Source: Alphaproteobacteria bacterium (GTDB lineage Bacteria > Pseudomonadota > Alphaproteobacteria > CAAHEQ01 > UBA3637). Taken from it: a DNA stretch of 33,733 nucleotides. This document shows, in pieces, positions 23,446 to 31,585 of this stretch. How positions within the stretch are numbered: position 1 is the first letter of the stretch; the number at the start of each line of letters is the position of its first letter. The notes under the pieces were generated by a model. The model searched no databases. It was not told the origin of the DNA and was given only the letters and a program-made list of their open reading frames with translations. Location: the NCBI GenBank assembly GCA_017412085.1, contig JAFPYS010000001.1, positions 1 through 33,733 of the forward strand, given 5' to 3'. Both the position numbers and the translations under genes were made by a program.

Positions 23446-24692
23446 ACGGGGGTAAAGTTTTACACGGCACGACTGAAATCAAGGCTGCAAAAAATGCCGC
23501 CCTTCCGTTGTTAATTTGTGCTCTTTTAACAAAAGAAACGCTTACAATTCACAATGTGTCTCAATTGAGCGATATCAAAGTATTGATTGATTTGCTGCGT
23601 GGTATAGGCTCGGACATTCAAATAGATGGAGATACAATTCATTTGACAACACCCCAAATCACCAGTGTTGAAGCTCCGTATGAATTATTAAGCAAAATGC
23701 GGGCCGGTTTTTGGGTGATTGGTCCTTTATTGGGGCGCATGCATAAAGCACATGTTTCCTTACCTGGCGGCTGTGCAATTGGCGCCAGAAAATTGGATAT
23801 TTACTTTTCTGCTTTGGAAGCCATGGGGGCACAGATCGATATTGATGGCGGATATGTTTCGGCAAGCGGCCAATTACATGGTGCAGAAATATTCCCGCAC
23901 CGCATTACTGTCGGTGGAACAATCACCACTTTAATGGCTGCTGTTTTGACAAAAGGTACAACAATTATCCATAACGCCGCAATGGAACCCGAAGTTGTAG
24001 ATGTTCAAAAAATGTTGGTTCAAATGGGCGCCAAAATTCAAGGCATCGGAACCAATACTTTAACCATTGAAGGTGTTGATGAATTACACGGGACACAGTG
24101 GTATCCCGTCCCCGATCGAATTGAAACAGCCACATTTGCAACCGCTGCGGCCGTAACTCATGGCAATATCTTTTTAAAAGGTGCTCGATTAGACTTAATG
24201 GGCAACACAGCGGGTATCTTGCAACATAGTGGCGTTATTTTCACTCAAAAAGAAGATGGCTTGCAAATAGATGCAACCAATGCCACTTTGATCGGTCAAA
24301 CTATTCAAACCGCCGAATATCCAGGACTTGCAACGGATGATCAGCCCTGCCTGACCACCATGTCTTGTCTGGCACAAGGAGAAAGTTTAATCACAGACAC
24401 TATTCATGATAATCGTTTCATGCATGTACCAGAATTACAACGCATGGGCGCTCATATTGATGTCATCAACAATCAATCCGTTTTAGTGCATGGTGTTGAT
24501 CATTTAACGGGTGCTATTGTAACAGCCTCGGATTTGCGTGGTGGTGCTGCGTTAACGGTGGCGGCCCTTGCTGCACACGGAGAAACAACCATTCAACGTG
24601 TTTACCACATAGATCGTGGTTATTATAAATTAGAAGAAAAGTTGACCGCCCTTGGGGCGGACATCCAGCGAATTTGGCAAGAATATCCGTAG
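23427..24692 (+). CDS. murA: UDP-N-acetylglucosamine 1-carboxyvinyltransferase
   Basis: MurA transfers enolpyruvate from PEP to UDP-GlcNAc, the first committed step of peptidoglycan synthesis. The 421-residue protein has K22-N23 in AAKNAALPL, MRAGFWVIGPLLGR at 91-104, and LPGGCAIGARKLDI with the catalytic C116, the residue targeted by fosfomycin. Later come GATGGT-like and DLRGGAALTVAALAA motifs. The length is typical. The start lies inside the 3' end of the 52-codon ORF and has only a purine-rich AGAGAGA stretch upstream. Confidence 0.97.
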   Translation: MYAFKINGGKVLHGTTEIKAAKNAALPLLICALLTKETLTIHNVSQLSDIKVLIDLLRGIGSDIQIDGDTIHLTTPQITSVEAPYELLSKMRAGFWVIGPLLGRMHKAHVSLPGGCAIGARKLDIYFSALEAMGAQIDIDGGYVSASGQLHGAEIFPHRITVGGTITTLMAAVLTKGTTIIHNAAMEPEVVDVQKMLVQMGAKIQGIGTNTLTIEGVDELHGTQWYPVPDRIETATFATAAAVTHGNIFLKGARLDLMGNTAGILQHSGVIFTQKEDGLQIDATNATLIGQTIQTAEYPGLATDDQPCLTTMSCLAQGESLITDTIHDNRFMHVPELQRMGAHIDVINNQSVLVHGVDHLTGAIVTASDLRGGAALTVAALAAHGETTIQRVYHIDRGYYKLEEKLTALGADIQRIWQEYP

Positions 24693-24707
24693 GTTATTCC
24701 TTTTCAA

Positions 24708-24736
24708 TTGACTTTTTTTGGAAAGTGTGGTATAAT
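24708..24736 (+). promoter_or_regulatory. Promoter of the 24763 gene and trpS
   Basis: -35 TTGACT (24708-24713), 17-base spacer, -10 TATAAT (24731-24736). A GGAAGGAG ribosome binding site lies in the leader before ATG 24763. Confidence 0.82.
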
Positions 24737-24762
24737 ATTCCTTACCTAGGAAGGAGTTCTAT

Positions 24763-25779
24763 ATGTCGTCATTGCCGTTGTTAAAAAAGTTATCCATGCT
24801 TGCCCTTCAAGTTGGTGCAGCTTCCACGTTGCAGGCCACACAACCTGCTAACACACAAAACGCTGGCGCACAACGGGCTCCAGCAATCACGGCGCCTTTT
24901 GATCGGCACGCTTTTGAACGGGAACAATTGGTTACTACCTATGCCCCTTTAAACGCCGATTTTGAAGGAATGTTTCCAGCACTTTATGATGATCATGGAG
25001 AAATAGCTGGTCCTGGTGGCGTTCATTTGGACCCCAAAACTGTTTTAACATGTCAAAAACTGACCCCTCTTAATCCTAATATCCCCGTAACGGTTATTTC
25101 GTATAAAAAAGCAATCCGCGACGAATTGGATGAAATGGCCGCGGGACGCTTACCACAACGTTTAAAAGGAATCTATGCTTTAGAAGAGGTTACCATTACC
25201 GTCGGTGATTTGAATATTAAAGACTTGCCCAAACAAGGGGTAAAAACACATCCCAAAGCCGTTTATTTAATGTCACTTGCTGATCGTAATAAGTACCATC
25301 TTCAAGCCGTGCGTGAACATTTACAACGCGTTGAAAAGAGTTTTGGCGGCGCGGATAATTTTTATTCTATGCCATTCCTCATCCAGGCCGTTGCCTTGGA
25401 TTTAGGATATACACGTGGTTTGGAAAACATGAAATGTGGTCGGGCTTTATTACAAATGAACCTCGATGCTCCTAGCCCAGAAATTCCCGGCAAGACAAAT
25501 CGTCAGGTCTTATTTGATGAAGCTTATACCTCCAGCAAAGAACACAACGCGCGGCGTCATAGAATTCGACAATTCTTCACCGACAAAAAGAGCTTGTTCG
25601 CCGAGTTACCAGAAGAAGATCAAAAAAACGATCGTTCAGCATTAATTGCAGTTCTAGGGCCCGGTGAGATACATCTCATTGACTTGGCCATTGCGGTCGC
25701 AGATTTTGCAGCCGAACGTGAAGCCAGTCAACCAAAACAACCATTACAAATCAGGGGGAGCAATGGATTTACAAAATAA
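24763..25779 (+). CDS. Exported protein of unknown function, possibly lysozyme-like
   Basis: A 338-residue protein I do not firmly recognise. It begins with a plausible Sec signal (MSSLPLLKKLSMLALQVGAA, about residues 1-25) followed by an Ala/Thr/Asn/Gln-rich spacer. From residue about 60 it reads LNADFEGMFPALYDDHGEIA, recalling the FEGxxxxxYxD start of GH24 (T4-type) lysozymes. Later FYSMPFLIQAVALDLGYTRG resembles the helix-rich centre of such enzymes. The TIGYGH block of GH24 is absent, so any relation is distant. The C-terminus is polar. The strong promoter and AAGGAG indicate good expression. The stop overlaps the trpS start by 17 bases. Confidence 0.7.
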   Translation: MSSLPLLKKLSMLALQVGAASTLQATQPANTQNAGAQRAPAITAPFDRHAFEREQLVTTYAPLNADFEGMFPALYDDHGEIAGPGGVHLDPKTVLTCQKLTPLNPNIPVTVISYKKAIRDELDEMAAGRLPQRLKGIYALEEVTITVGDLNIKDLPKQGVKTHPKAVYLMSLADRNKYHLQAVREHLQRVEKSFGGADNFYSMPFLIQAVALDLGYTRGLENMKCGRALLQMNLDAPSPEIPGKTNRQVLFDEAYTSSKEHNARRHRIRQFFTDKKSLFAELPEEDQKNDRSALIAVLGPGEIHLIDLAIAVADFAAEREASQPKQPLQIRGSNGFTK

Positions 25780-26785
25780 AATTGTTTTAACAGGGGTAAA
25801 ACCAACAGGAACCTTACATATCGGCAATTATGTTGGGGCTTTGAAGCCCGCGATTGAACTGGGGCATGAAGTCCTAGCTAACGGTGGCAAACATGTCATG
25901 TTTATTGCTGATTACCACGCTGTCAATTACTTGAAAAATCCGGAAGAAATGCAACAGTTTACCCGACAAATTGCCTGCGCATATTTGGCATGTGGCGTCA
26001 ATCCAGATCAAACCATCTTTTACCGTCAATCGGACGTACCTGAGGTGTTTGAAATGACAACGCTTCTAACAAACTTTACCCCAAAAGGATTCATGAACAA
26101 AGCACACGCCTACAAGGCTGCTGTGGATAAGAATGTGGCAAAGGGCGAGCCAGCAGATGCCGGTATCAACATGGGCCTTTATAACTACCCAATTTTGATG
26201 GCTGCTGATATCTTAACATACGGATCCGATTATGTACCCGTTGGCAAAGATCAGGTGCAACATGTGGAAATTACAGCCGACATTGCTGGCGCTGTCAATG
26301 CCTGCTACGGTAAACAAGTTTTAAAAATTCCACAAGCCATCACTCAAGAATTTGCTGCTGTTTTGCCTGGAATAGATGGACGGAAAATGAGCAAAAGCTA
26401 TAACAATGTGATTCCTTTGTTTGGCAGTGCTGAAGAAATTAAAAAAGCTGTGATGTCTATTAAAACAGATTCACAAGACATCAATGCCCCTAAGAATCCA
26501 GAAGAAATTTTATTGTTCCAAATCGCGCGCGGTTTTTGTGCGCCCGAGTTGGTGCAAGAAATTGAAGAAGGCCTTAAAAAAGGCGGAATGGGATATGGCA
26601 CCATCAAAAAGATGTTGGCCGAAGCCATTGCCACCGAATTAGGGCCCATTCATGATAAATATGTGGACTATATGGCCCACTATAACAAGGTAGAGGAAAT
26701 GTTGCGCGAAGGCGCCCAAAAGGCCCGAGTCTTAGCTCGTCCTGTTTTGGACAACTTCAAAGCAACTGTGTTAAACCAAAAATAA
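25763..26785 (+). CDS. trpS: Tryptophanyl-tRNA synthetase
   Basis: A class I aminoacyl-tRNA synthetase charging tRNA-Trp. The 340-residue protein has the HIGH-type motif HIGN at 19-22 (PTGTLHIGNYVGAL) and KMSKS at 208-212 (GIDGRKMSKSYNN). TrpS-specific stretches include FIADYHAVNYL, QSDVPEVFEMTTLL and YPILMAADILTYG then VPVGKDQVQHVE. I place the start at 25763, just after GGGGGAGCA and inside the end of the preceding gene. A longer frame exists upstream but overlaps coding sequence. The lipoprotein gene follows 17 bases later, probably co-transcribed. Confidence 0.96.
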   Translation: MDLQNKIVLTGVKPTGTLHIGNYVGALKPAIELGHEVLANGGKHVMFIADYHAVNYLKNPEEMQQFTRQIACAYLACGVNPDQTIFYRQSDVPEVFEMTTLLTNFTPKGFMNKAHAYKAAVDKNVAKGEPADAGINMGLYNYPILMAADILTYGSDYVPVGKDQVQHVEITADIAGAVNACYGKQVLKIPQAITQEFAAVLPGIDGRKMSKSYNNVIPLFGSAEEIKKAVMSIKTDSQDINAPKNPEEILLFQIARGFCAPELVQEIEEGLKKGGMGYGTIKKMLAEAIATELGPIHDKYVDYMAHYNKVEEMLREGAQKARVLARPVLDNFKATVLNQK

Positions 26786-26802
26786 ACCAAGAGGAAACTA
26801 AC

Positions 26803-27120
26803 ATGAAAAAAACTTTATTAATTTGTGCTCTCGCAGCTTGCGTTGCCGGCTGTGTGGAACAACAACGTCGTGACGAATACGCCATGGGTTATGAGTTCGT
26901 GCCAGCTTATACAACTGGCTGCTCTACATGCGCTCAACCTGTCACAACATGCAACACATGTAATACATGCTTACGTCCTGTATTACACCAACAACCAAAA
27001 CAAGTTGTTGTCGTGATGCCTGCTCCTCAACCAGTTGTGGAACACGAAATCGTTTATGAACCACAACCGACTTGTGGCTGCTCCACATGCAATTGTGGCA
27101 AGAAAAAAGCTAGCAAATAA
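26803..27120 (+). CDS. Small Cys-rich lipoprotein
   Basis: A 105-residue putative lipoprotein of unknown function. The signal MKKTLLICALAACVAGC has a lipobox (VAGC) with the acylated Cys at residue 17. The mature part is short, with CxxC-like repeats (CSTC, CNTCNTC and CGCSTCNCG near the end) separated by a Pro/Val/Gln-rich segment, and ends in a Lys-rich tail. Such repeats could bind metal or form disulfides. GAGG precedes the ATG. It follows trpS closely and ends seven bases before the convergent mnmA gene. Confidence 0.82.
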   Translation: MKKTLLICALAACVAGCVEQQRRDEYAMGYEFVPAYTTGCSTCAQPVTTCNTCNTCLRPVLHQQPKQVVVVMPAPQPVVEHEIVYEPQPTCGCSTCNCGKKKASK

Positions 27121-27134
27121 CAACTAGTTATTTT
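27115..27134. terminator. Weak hairpin between convergent genes
   Basis: AT-rich stem AAATAAC / GTTATTT with loop AACTA, overlapping both stop codons, with T-rich flanks. Possibly a bidirectional terminator. Confidence 0.4.
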
Positions 27135-28183
27135 ATAAAACCGCCCCCGAGCACCAAATCACCGTCATATAAGACGGCAGATTGGCCGGGGGTTAGTGAT
27201 TTCTGAGGTGTTTCAAAATCAATTTGAAAAACGCCATCCTTTGTTTCAAAAACATGTGCTGGAACCAATTGTCCCGCTGAACGATATTTTACCAAACACT
27301 TAAAGTCTGTTTTGCCATTTGCCAACACACCCCACACAGGACGCACGATATTACATGAGGTGCGTTTTGTTTCGGCCTCTGTTCCAACAATCACACGATT
27401 ATGATGCGGATCCAAATCAACCACGTATAAAGGCTCTGGATAGGCGATTCCTAATCCCTTTCGTTGCCCAATTGTATAATGCCAAAAACCATTATGTTTT
27501 CCCAAAACTTTTCCATCTGTTAAAACAATTTTTCCCTCTTTATCCTCCACCTGCAACAAATCCGCATAGTCGCCAGCATAAAAATCCTGACTATCTGGCT
27601 TATCTGCCACCGCCAAGTCGCGTTCTTTTGCCATCTCGCGAACTTGTGCTTTGGTATATTGTCCCAACGGAAAAATAGTGTGTGCCAATTGCTCTTGTGT
27701 TAAACGATACAAAAAATAGCTCTGATCTTTTTTTGCTTCCACGCCTCTCATCAAAATAAAACCATCTGGACCTTTTTCAATGCGTGCATAATGCCCCGTA
27801 GCAAAGGCATCAAAATCAGTTTGTTTTTTAGCTTCATCAATTAACAAACCAAACTTCATACCCGCATTACACATGATACAAGGATTTGGGGTTTCTCCTG
27901 ATAAATATGTGTCACGAAAATATTTTAAAACAGTACTTTTATAGGCTTCCGACAAATTAATAACATGATGTTCTATTCCAACAGATTTACACCACGCTGC
28001 CACTTCTTTAATATCTTGTTTTTCTGTTGGTCCATAACACGCATCACCGGCAACCTTTAAATTGGGAATATCTCCGTTGTATAAAGCCATTGTTAATCCC
28101 ACAACCTCGTGGCCCTGTTCTTTTAATAATAACGCCGTTAATGTTGAATCAACACCGCCTGATAAACCAACTGCAATTTTCAT
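27128..28183 (-). CDS. mnmA: tRNA 2-thiouridylase MnmA, three-cysteine variant
   Basis: MnmA activates U34 of Lys, Glu and Gln tRNAs with ATP and inserts sulfur. The 351-residue protein has the PP-loop LSGGVDST at 7-14, NPCIMCN with C102-x2-C105 (C105 aligns with the E. coli catalytic Cys102), FATGHYARI and YTIGQRKGLG. Two features differ from E. coli. A CxxC replaces DxxC, and the second catalytic Cys of the DSQxxCF segment is missing (here KPDSQDFYAG at 195-204). An extra Cys lies in DACYGPTEKQDI (C49). The three cysteines could hold an Fe-S cluster (inference). ATG 28183 has GAGGAG upstream and lies 18 bases after the antiporter stop, so one operon. Confidence 0.9.
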   Translation of the reverse strand: MKIAVGLSGGVDSTLTALLLKEQGHEVVGLTMALYNGDIPNLKVAGDACYGPTEKQDIKEVAAWCKSVGIEHHVINLSEAYKSTVLKYFRDTYLSGETPNPCIMCNAGMKFGLLIDEAKKQTDFDAFATGHYARIEKGPDGFILMRGVEAKKDQSYFLYRLTQEQLAHTIFPLGQYTKAQVREMAKERDLAVADKPDSQDFYAGDYADLLQVEDKEGKIVLTDGKVLGKHNGFWHYTIGQRKGLGIAYPEPLYVVDLDPHHNRVIVGTEAETKRTSCNIVRPVWGVLANGKTDFKCLVKYRSAGQLVPAHVFETKDGVFQIDFETPQKSLTPGQSAVLYDGDLVLGGGFIK

Positions 28184-28201
28184 GATACTCCTCAAATATT
28201 A

Positions 28202-29146
28202 TTATGCTTTCAATGCTAAATATGCAATGTACACAACATACAGCGCACAAAACAGCCAACCGCCGCGTTTTGTTAACTTGCCTCGGCGACCAAAATACAA
28301 CAATAGCGCCGTTACACCAACCATAATAAGCGTATCTATCATAACATTTTTGGGCACTTTAACAGGAACAAACAATGCTGTCACACCCAAAATAAACAAA
28401 GCATTATAGATATTAGACCCAACAACATTTCCCCAAGCTAAATCACTATGTTTCTTTAATGAAGCAATAATAGATGTTGCCAGCTCTGGTAAACTTGTTC
28501 CTAATGCAACAATTGTCAAACCAATAATCGTTTCTGAGACTCCCCAACGTTCAGCCAGCACCACAGAGTTTGTTACCAATACGCGAGCACCAATAACCGT
28601 CAAAACGATTCCTAAAATTGTTTTAGCAATAGAAAGGCCCAACTCAATATGATTGCTTTTCTTGTTTCGCACGACCTCAGTTTTTGTGGGATCTAATTTG
28701 GCCTCTTTTTTCTCTGTTTGATATGAATAGTACACATAATATCCCAACGTAGCACACATAATAAAGCCTAAAATAAATCCAATACGCCCCCAAAATAGCG
28801 CCAAAACCAAAACACCGGTTGCTATTGACAAAAACAAGCTATCACGCTTAAAAGAAGTTTTGTTCACAGAAATAGCCCGTATAACCGCCGCCACACCCAA
28901 AACAAGCAAAATGTTTGCAATATTTGATCCAACAACATTTCCCACCGCAATACCTTCCGCATCTATACTGGCCGCGAACAAACTTGTCATCAATTCCGGC
29001 GTGGATGTACCAAAACCGACCAACGTTAATCCAATCAACAATGGAGAAACCTTCATGCGCCGCGCCACAGAAACAGCGCCATCCACCAATATATTCCCCC
29101 CATAAATCAACATTGCAAACCCAATTAAAATCAATATATAAATCAT
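28202..29146 (-). CDS. Calcium/sodium antiporter (CaCA family, YrbG-like)
   Basis: A 314-residue inner-membrane cation antiporter with two inverted halves. Each half carries the alpha-repeat signature: GFGTSTPELMTS then GNVVGSNIANILLVLG in the first, ALGTSLPELATSI then GNVVGSNIYNALFILG in the second. The acidic residues in PEL are the expected cation ligands. The hydrophilic centre (KKEAKLDPTKTEVVRNKKSN) is the cytoplasmic loop. Ca2+ versus other divalent or Na+/K+ exchange is not predictable. ATG 29146 follows AAGGAG at five bases; an upstream start at 29233 would cross the promoter. It is the first gene of the antiporter-mnmA unit. Confidence 0.9.
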   Translation of the reverse strand: MIYILILIGFAMLIYGGNILVDGAVSVARRMKVSPLLIGLTLVGFGTSTPELMTSLFAASIDAEGIAVGNVVGSNIANILLVLGVAAVIRAISVNKTSFKRDSLFLSIATGVLVLALFWGRIGFILGFIMCATLGYYVYYSYQTEKKEAKLDPTKTEVVRNKKSNHIELGLSIAKTILGIVLTVIGARVLVTNSVVLAERWGVSETIIGLTIVALGTSLPELATSIIASLKKHSDLAWGNVVGSNIYNALFILGVTALFVPVKVPKNVMIDTLIMVGVTALLLYFGRRGKLTKRGGWLFCALYVVYIAYLALKA

Positions 29147-29165
29147 GTTTTCTCCTTTTTTTATA

Positions 29166-29194
29166 ATTATACAGCCTTTTTCAATGAATCGCAA
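29166..29194 (-). promoter_or_regulatory. Promoter of the antiporter-mnmA operon
   Basis: Minus strand: -35 TTGCGA (29194-29189), 17-base spacer, -10 TATAAT (29171-29166), 19 bases before ATG 29146. Confidence 0.72.
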
Positions 29195-29207
29195 GCCCCC
29201 TTTTGTG

Positions 29208-29243
29208 ACACTTTTATGACACAAAAAATACACTTATATGACA
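29208..29243 (+). repeat. Two 14-bp direct repeats between divergent promoters
   Basis: ACACTTTTATGACA (29208-29221) and ACACTTATATGACA (29230-29243) match at 13 of 14 bases with a period of 22. They lie between the antiporter promoter and the porin promoter; a shared regulator site is possible. Confidence 0.55.
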
Positions 29244-29268
29244 TTTTTAATTCAAGCGCTTGATTTAA

Positions 29269-29296
29269 TTGCTATTCGTTTTTTCCCGTGTACAAT
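29269..29296 (+). promoter_or_regulatory. Promoter of the FadL-like porin gene
   Basis: -35 TTGCTA (29269-29274), 16-base spacer, -10 TACAAT (29291-29296), then AAAGGAG before ATG 29328. Confidence 0.55.
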
Positions 29297-29327
29297 GGGT
29301 TACTGGAACGAAAGGAGTTCTATAACT

Positions 29328-30563
29328 ATGAAAAAAATTATTTTATTATCAGCTGTAATGATGTCCTCTTCTGCCGCATTGGCAGCCGGCTATCAATTAC
29401 AAGAATATTCTGTTACCGGTTTGGGCCGCGCCATGGCGGGTGCTGGCATTATGGGCGACGACTACTCTGCCCCAGCATTTAACCCCGCAGGAATGGATTT
29501 TGTAGAAAAATCAGGCGCACAATTTGGTTTAATCGGCGTTGATTTGCGCAGCCGCGTAGAGGGATCACAAACGACCCCATTAGGCAAACAAGAAGGAAAA
29601 GACTTTACACATATTTTCCGTTTGTTACCAAATGTATTTGGACAATATAAGTTAAACGATAAAGCCACATTGGGTATCGGTCTTTATACACCGTTCGGAT
29701 TAGCAACCGATTACCGTAACAATTGGTTTGCCTCTGCACAGGGTCAATATTCCGCTATTACTGTTGTGGACTTAAGTCCTTCTTTGTCGTACAAGATAAC
29801 AGATAAAGTGACATTGGGTGCAGCCATCAATTTACAATATGCTGTCGCACATTTAACTAGCGCGACATTCGATAATGGCTGGACAAACATGAAAGAAGCC
29901 GACGATATTAACGCCGGTTATACCATCGGTATTACATTCCAACCGTGGAAAACAACCCGTTTAGGCGTTTCTTATCGCAGTAAAGTTGATCACAAATTAC
30001 ACGGGAAAAACTCCGGACGTGCCGGCATTTCTGGTCAAACTGGATTTTTGGATGGCACACACAAAGTTCATGCAAGCATTACAACGCCTGAAACAATTAT
30101 TTTTTCAGCCGCCCAGGATATTGGTTCTCAATGGACATTATCCGGAACCGCACGTTTTACACGTTGGACACGCTTCCATGATTTGGTCATTTACCAAGAT
30201 AATTACCCTATCCCGGGGCAACCTTTAAGCGCTGTTCATGAGCACTGGCGCAATACGTGGTTCTTTGCCGCCGGCGCTGATTACAAGTTCTGCAAAAACT
30301 TAACCTTCCGCTTTGGCACAGCTTACGATCAAACGGCGATTAAATCCCCCAAATATCGCACAGTACGCATTCCAGACGAACGTCGTATTTGGACAAGTAT
30401 TGGTGCAAGCTATCAACGTGACAATTGGCAAGTTGATGTCGGATATGCGCATTTGTTTGTTCGCAAAGCCAGGGGCGAAGCCCAAACAGGTCTTGTCAAA
30501 GTGGATAGCACGTGGAAAACACAATCCAATATTTTAGGGCTGCAATTCCAATATAAATTTTGA
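29328..30563 (+). CDS. FadL/TodX-family outer-membrane transporter
   Basis: A 411-residue outer-membrane beta-barrel for hydrophobic substrates such as long-chain fatty acids. The Sec signal MKKIILLSAVMMSSSAALA is followed by AGYQLQEYSVTGLGRAMAGA and DDYSAPAFNPAGMDF, the FadL hatch signature (NPAGM). Alternating beta-strands follow, and the protein ends in an aromatic residue (LQFQYKF), as usual for BAM substrates. I start at 29328, after AAAGGAG; an in-frame start at 29238 would lie upstream of the promoter and remove the signal peptide from the N-terminus. The gene is monocistronic with a strong terminator. Confidence 0.92.
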   Translation: MKKIILLSAVMMSSSAALAAGYQLQEYSVTGLGRAMAGAGIMGDDYSAPAFNPAGMDFVEKSGAQFGLIGVDLRSRVEGSQTTPLGKQEGKDFTHIFRLLPNVFGQYKLNDKATLGIGLYTPFGLATDYRNNWFASAQGQYSAITVVDLSPSLSYKITDKVTLGAAINLQYAVAHLTSATFDNGWTNMKEADDINAGYTIGITFQPWKTTRLGVSYRSKVDHKLHGKNSGRAGISGQTGFLDGTHKVHASITTPETIIFSAAQDIGSQWTLSGTARFTRWTRFHDLVIYQDNYPIPGQPLSAVHEHWRNTWFFAAGADYKFCKNLTFRFGTAYDQTAIKSPKYRTVRIPDERRIWTSIGASYQRDNWQVDVGYAHLFVRKARGEAQTGLVKVDSTWKTQSNILGLQFQYKF

Positions 30564-30571
30564 TTTTCACC

Positions 30572-30611
30572 AAGCAAGAGGAAAAATTAAAAAAATCCTC
30601 TTGCTTTTTTT
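30572..30611 (+). terminator. Terminator of the FadL-like gene
   Basis: Eleven-base perfect stem AAGCAAGAGGA / TCCTCTTGCTT with an A-rich loop and a run of T. The 3' arm also contains the -35 box of the next promoter. Confidence 0.9.
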
Positions 30612-30629
30612 AAAAAACTGTTTTATAAC
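30601..30629 (+). promoter_or_regulatory. Promoter of the DsbA-like gene, overlapping the upstream terminator
   Basis: -35 TTGCTT (30601-30606, within the terminator stem), 17-base spacer, -10 TATAAC (30624-30629). Confidence 0.65.
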
Positions 30630-30657
30630 AAAAATGTTTTTATAAGGAGAACTCAAC

Positions 30658-31497
30658 ATGACAAAACAAATTATTAAAAAACATCATACAGTCGTTAAAA
30701 AGGAAACAGCCCACGCTTGTAAGTGTGGTTGCGAAAGCGATGGCCAATGCTCTTGCTGTAAATGCGGACCAGCCAAGGTTGCTTTATTTGGCGTCTCTGC
30801 ATTAGCTTTGGTTTTATCCATTTGCGCATTGGTGAAAAAACCATGTGACAAAGCTATGACAGAATGGGTCAACAACAATCCAAAAGTAATTGCTGATTCT
30901 GTTGAAAAATATTACAAAGAATTAGATGCAAAACAACGTGCCGCAGAAAAGGCTCAACCGAAGGTAGCTCCTGCCGATTTGGTGGCAAAAATTTTAAATG
31001 ACAAAGCCAATTACTCTTTGGGTAATCCAAATGGGAAATACGTCATTATTGAATTTTTCGATTATAACTGCGGTTGGTGCAAACGGACCAACGCTGCTTT
31101 GAAAGAAGCTTTGGCAAAACCAGAAGCCAAAAACATTCGCTGGGTTCCAATTGATACACCAATCTTTGGCGAAAATTCCGAGATGATTGCTCGTTATGTT
31201 TTGGCCGCCGGCAAACAAGGAAAATATGCCGCAATGCATGATGCCGTTGGCGAATACAAGGGCAAAATTGACGAAGCTGCTTTGATGGAAATGGGCAAAA
31301 AAGTTGGCGTAAATGCTGATAAGATGAAGAAAGATGCCAACAGCCAGGAAATCAAAGATAAATTGGTGGCAAACCGCGAATTTACACGTGCTTTGAACAT
31401 TGGTGGCGTTCCAATGTTGATTGTGAACGGCAACATTCACCCAGGTGCTTTGTTCGGCGACGAATTGAACGAAGTTGTGGCTGAATCCGCCAAATAA
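30658..31497 (+). CDS. Membrane-anchored DsbA/Com1-like thiol-disulfide oxidoreductase
   Basis: A 279-residue protein whose thioredoxin-fold domain faces the periplasm. Residues 1-40 are a cytoplasmic, basic, Cys-rich tail with seven cysteines between 21 and 36 (CKCGC ... CSCCKC). One membrane helix spans about 40-60. A helical linker follows, then YVIIEFFDYNCGWCKRTN with active-site C138-GW-C141 and the cis-proline loop IGGVPMLIVNG. This matches DsbA/ScsC/Com1-type oxidoreductases; whether it oxidises or isomerises is not clear. Its likely clients include the many Cys-rich surface proteins nearby. AAGGAG precedes the ATG, and it has its own promoter and terminator. Confidence 0.9.
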   Translation: MTKQIIKKHHTVVKKETAHACKCGCESDGQCSCCKCGPAKVALFGVSALALVLSICALVKKPCDKAMTEWVNNNPKVIADSVEKYYKELDAKQRAAEKAQPKVAPADLVAKILNDKANYSLGNPNGKYVIIEFFDYNCGWCKRTNAALKEALAKPEAKNIRWVPIDTPIFGENSEMIARYVLAAGKQGKYAAMHDAVGEYKGKIDEAALMEMGKKVGVNADKMKKDANSQEIKDKLVANREFTRALNIGGVPMLIVNGNIHPGALFGDELNEVVAESAK

Positions 31498-31514
31498 ATC
31501 TTCTCTAGATTTAA

Positions 31515-31546
31515 AACAGGGGCTCTTCGGGGCCTCTGTTTTTTTG
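31515..31546 (+). terminator. Terminator of the DsbA-like gene
   Basis: GC-rich stem AACAGGGGC / GGCCTCTGTT (one G-U pair) with a short CUUC-type loop and seven T. Confidence 0.85.
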
Positions 31547-31585
31547 TGCTTGATTTTTATGGTAAAAAATGTCACTCTTAAACTT

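Noticed and set aside
29238-29327. Upstream in-frame start for the FadL-like protein
   Set aside because: It would precede the promoter and place 30 residues before a perfect signal peptide.
31475-31585. Upstream in-frame start for NlpD
   Set aside because: It runs through the previous gene's end and terminator and hides the lipoprotein signal.
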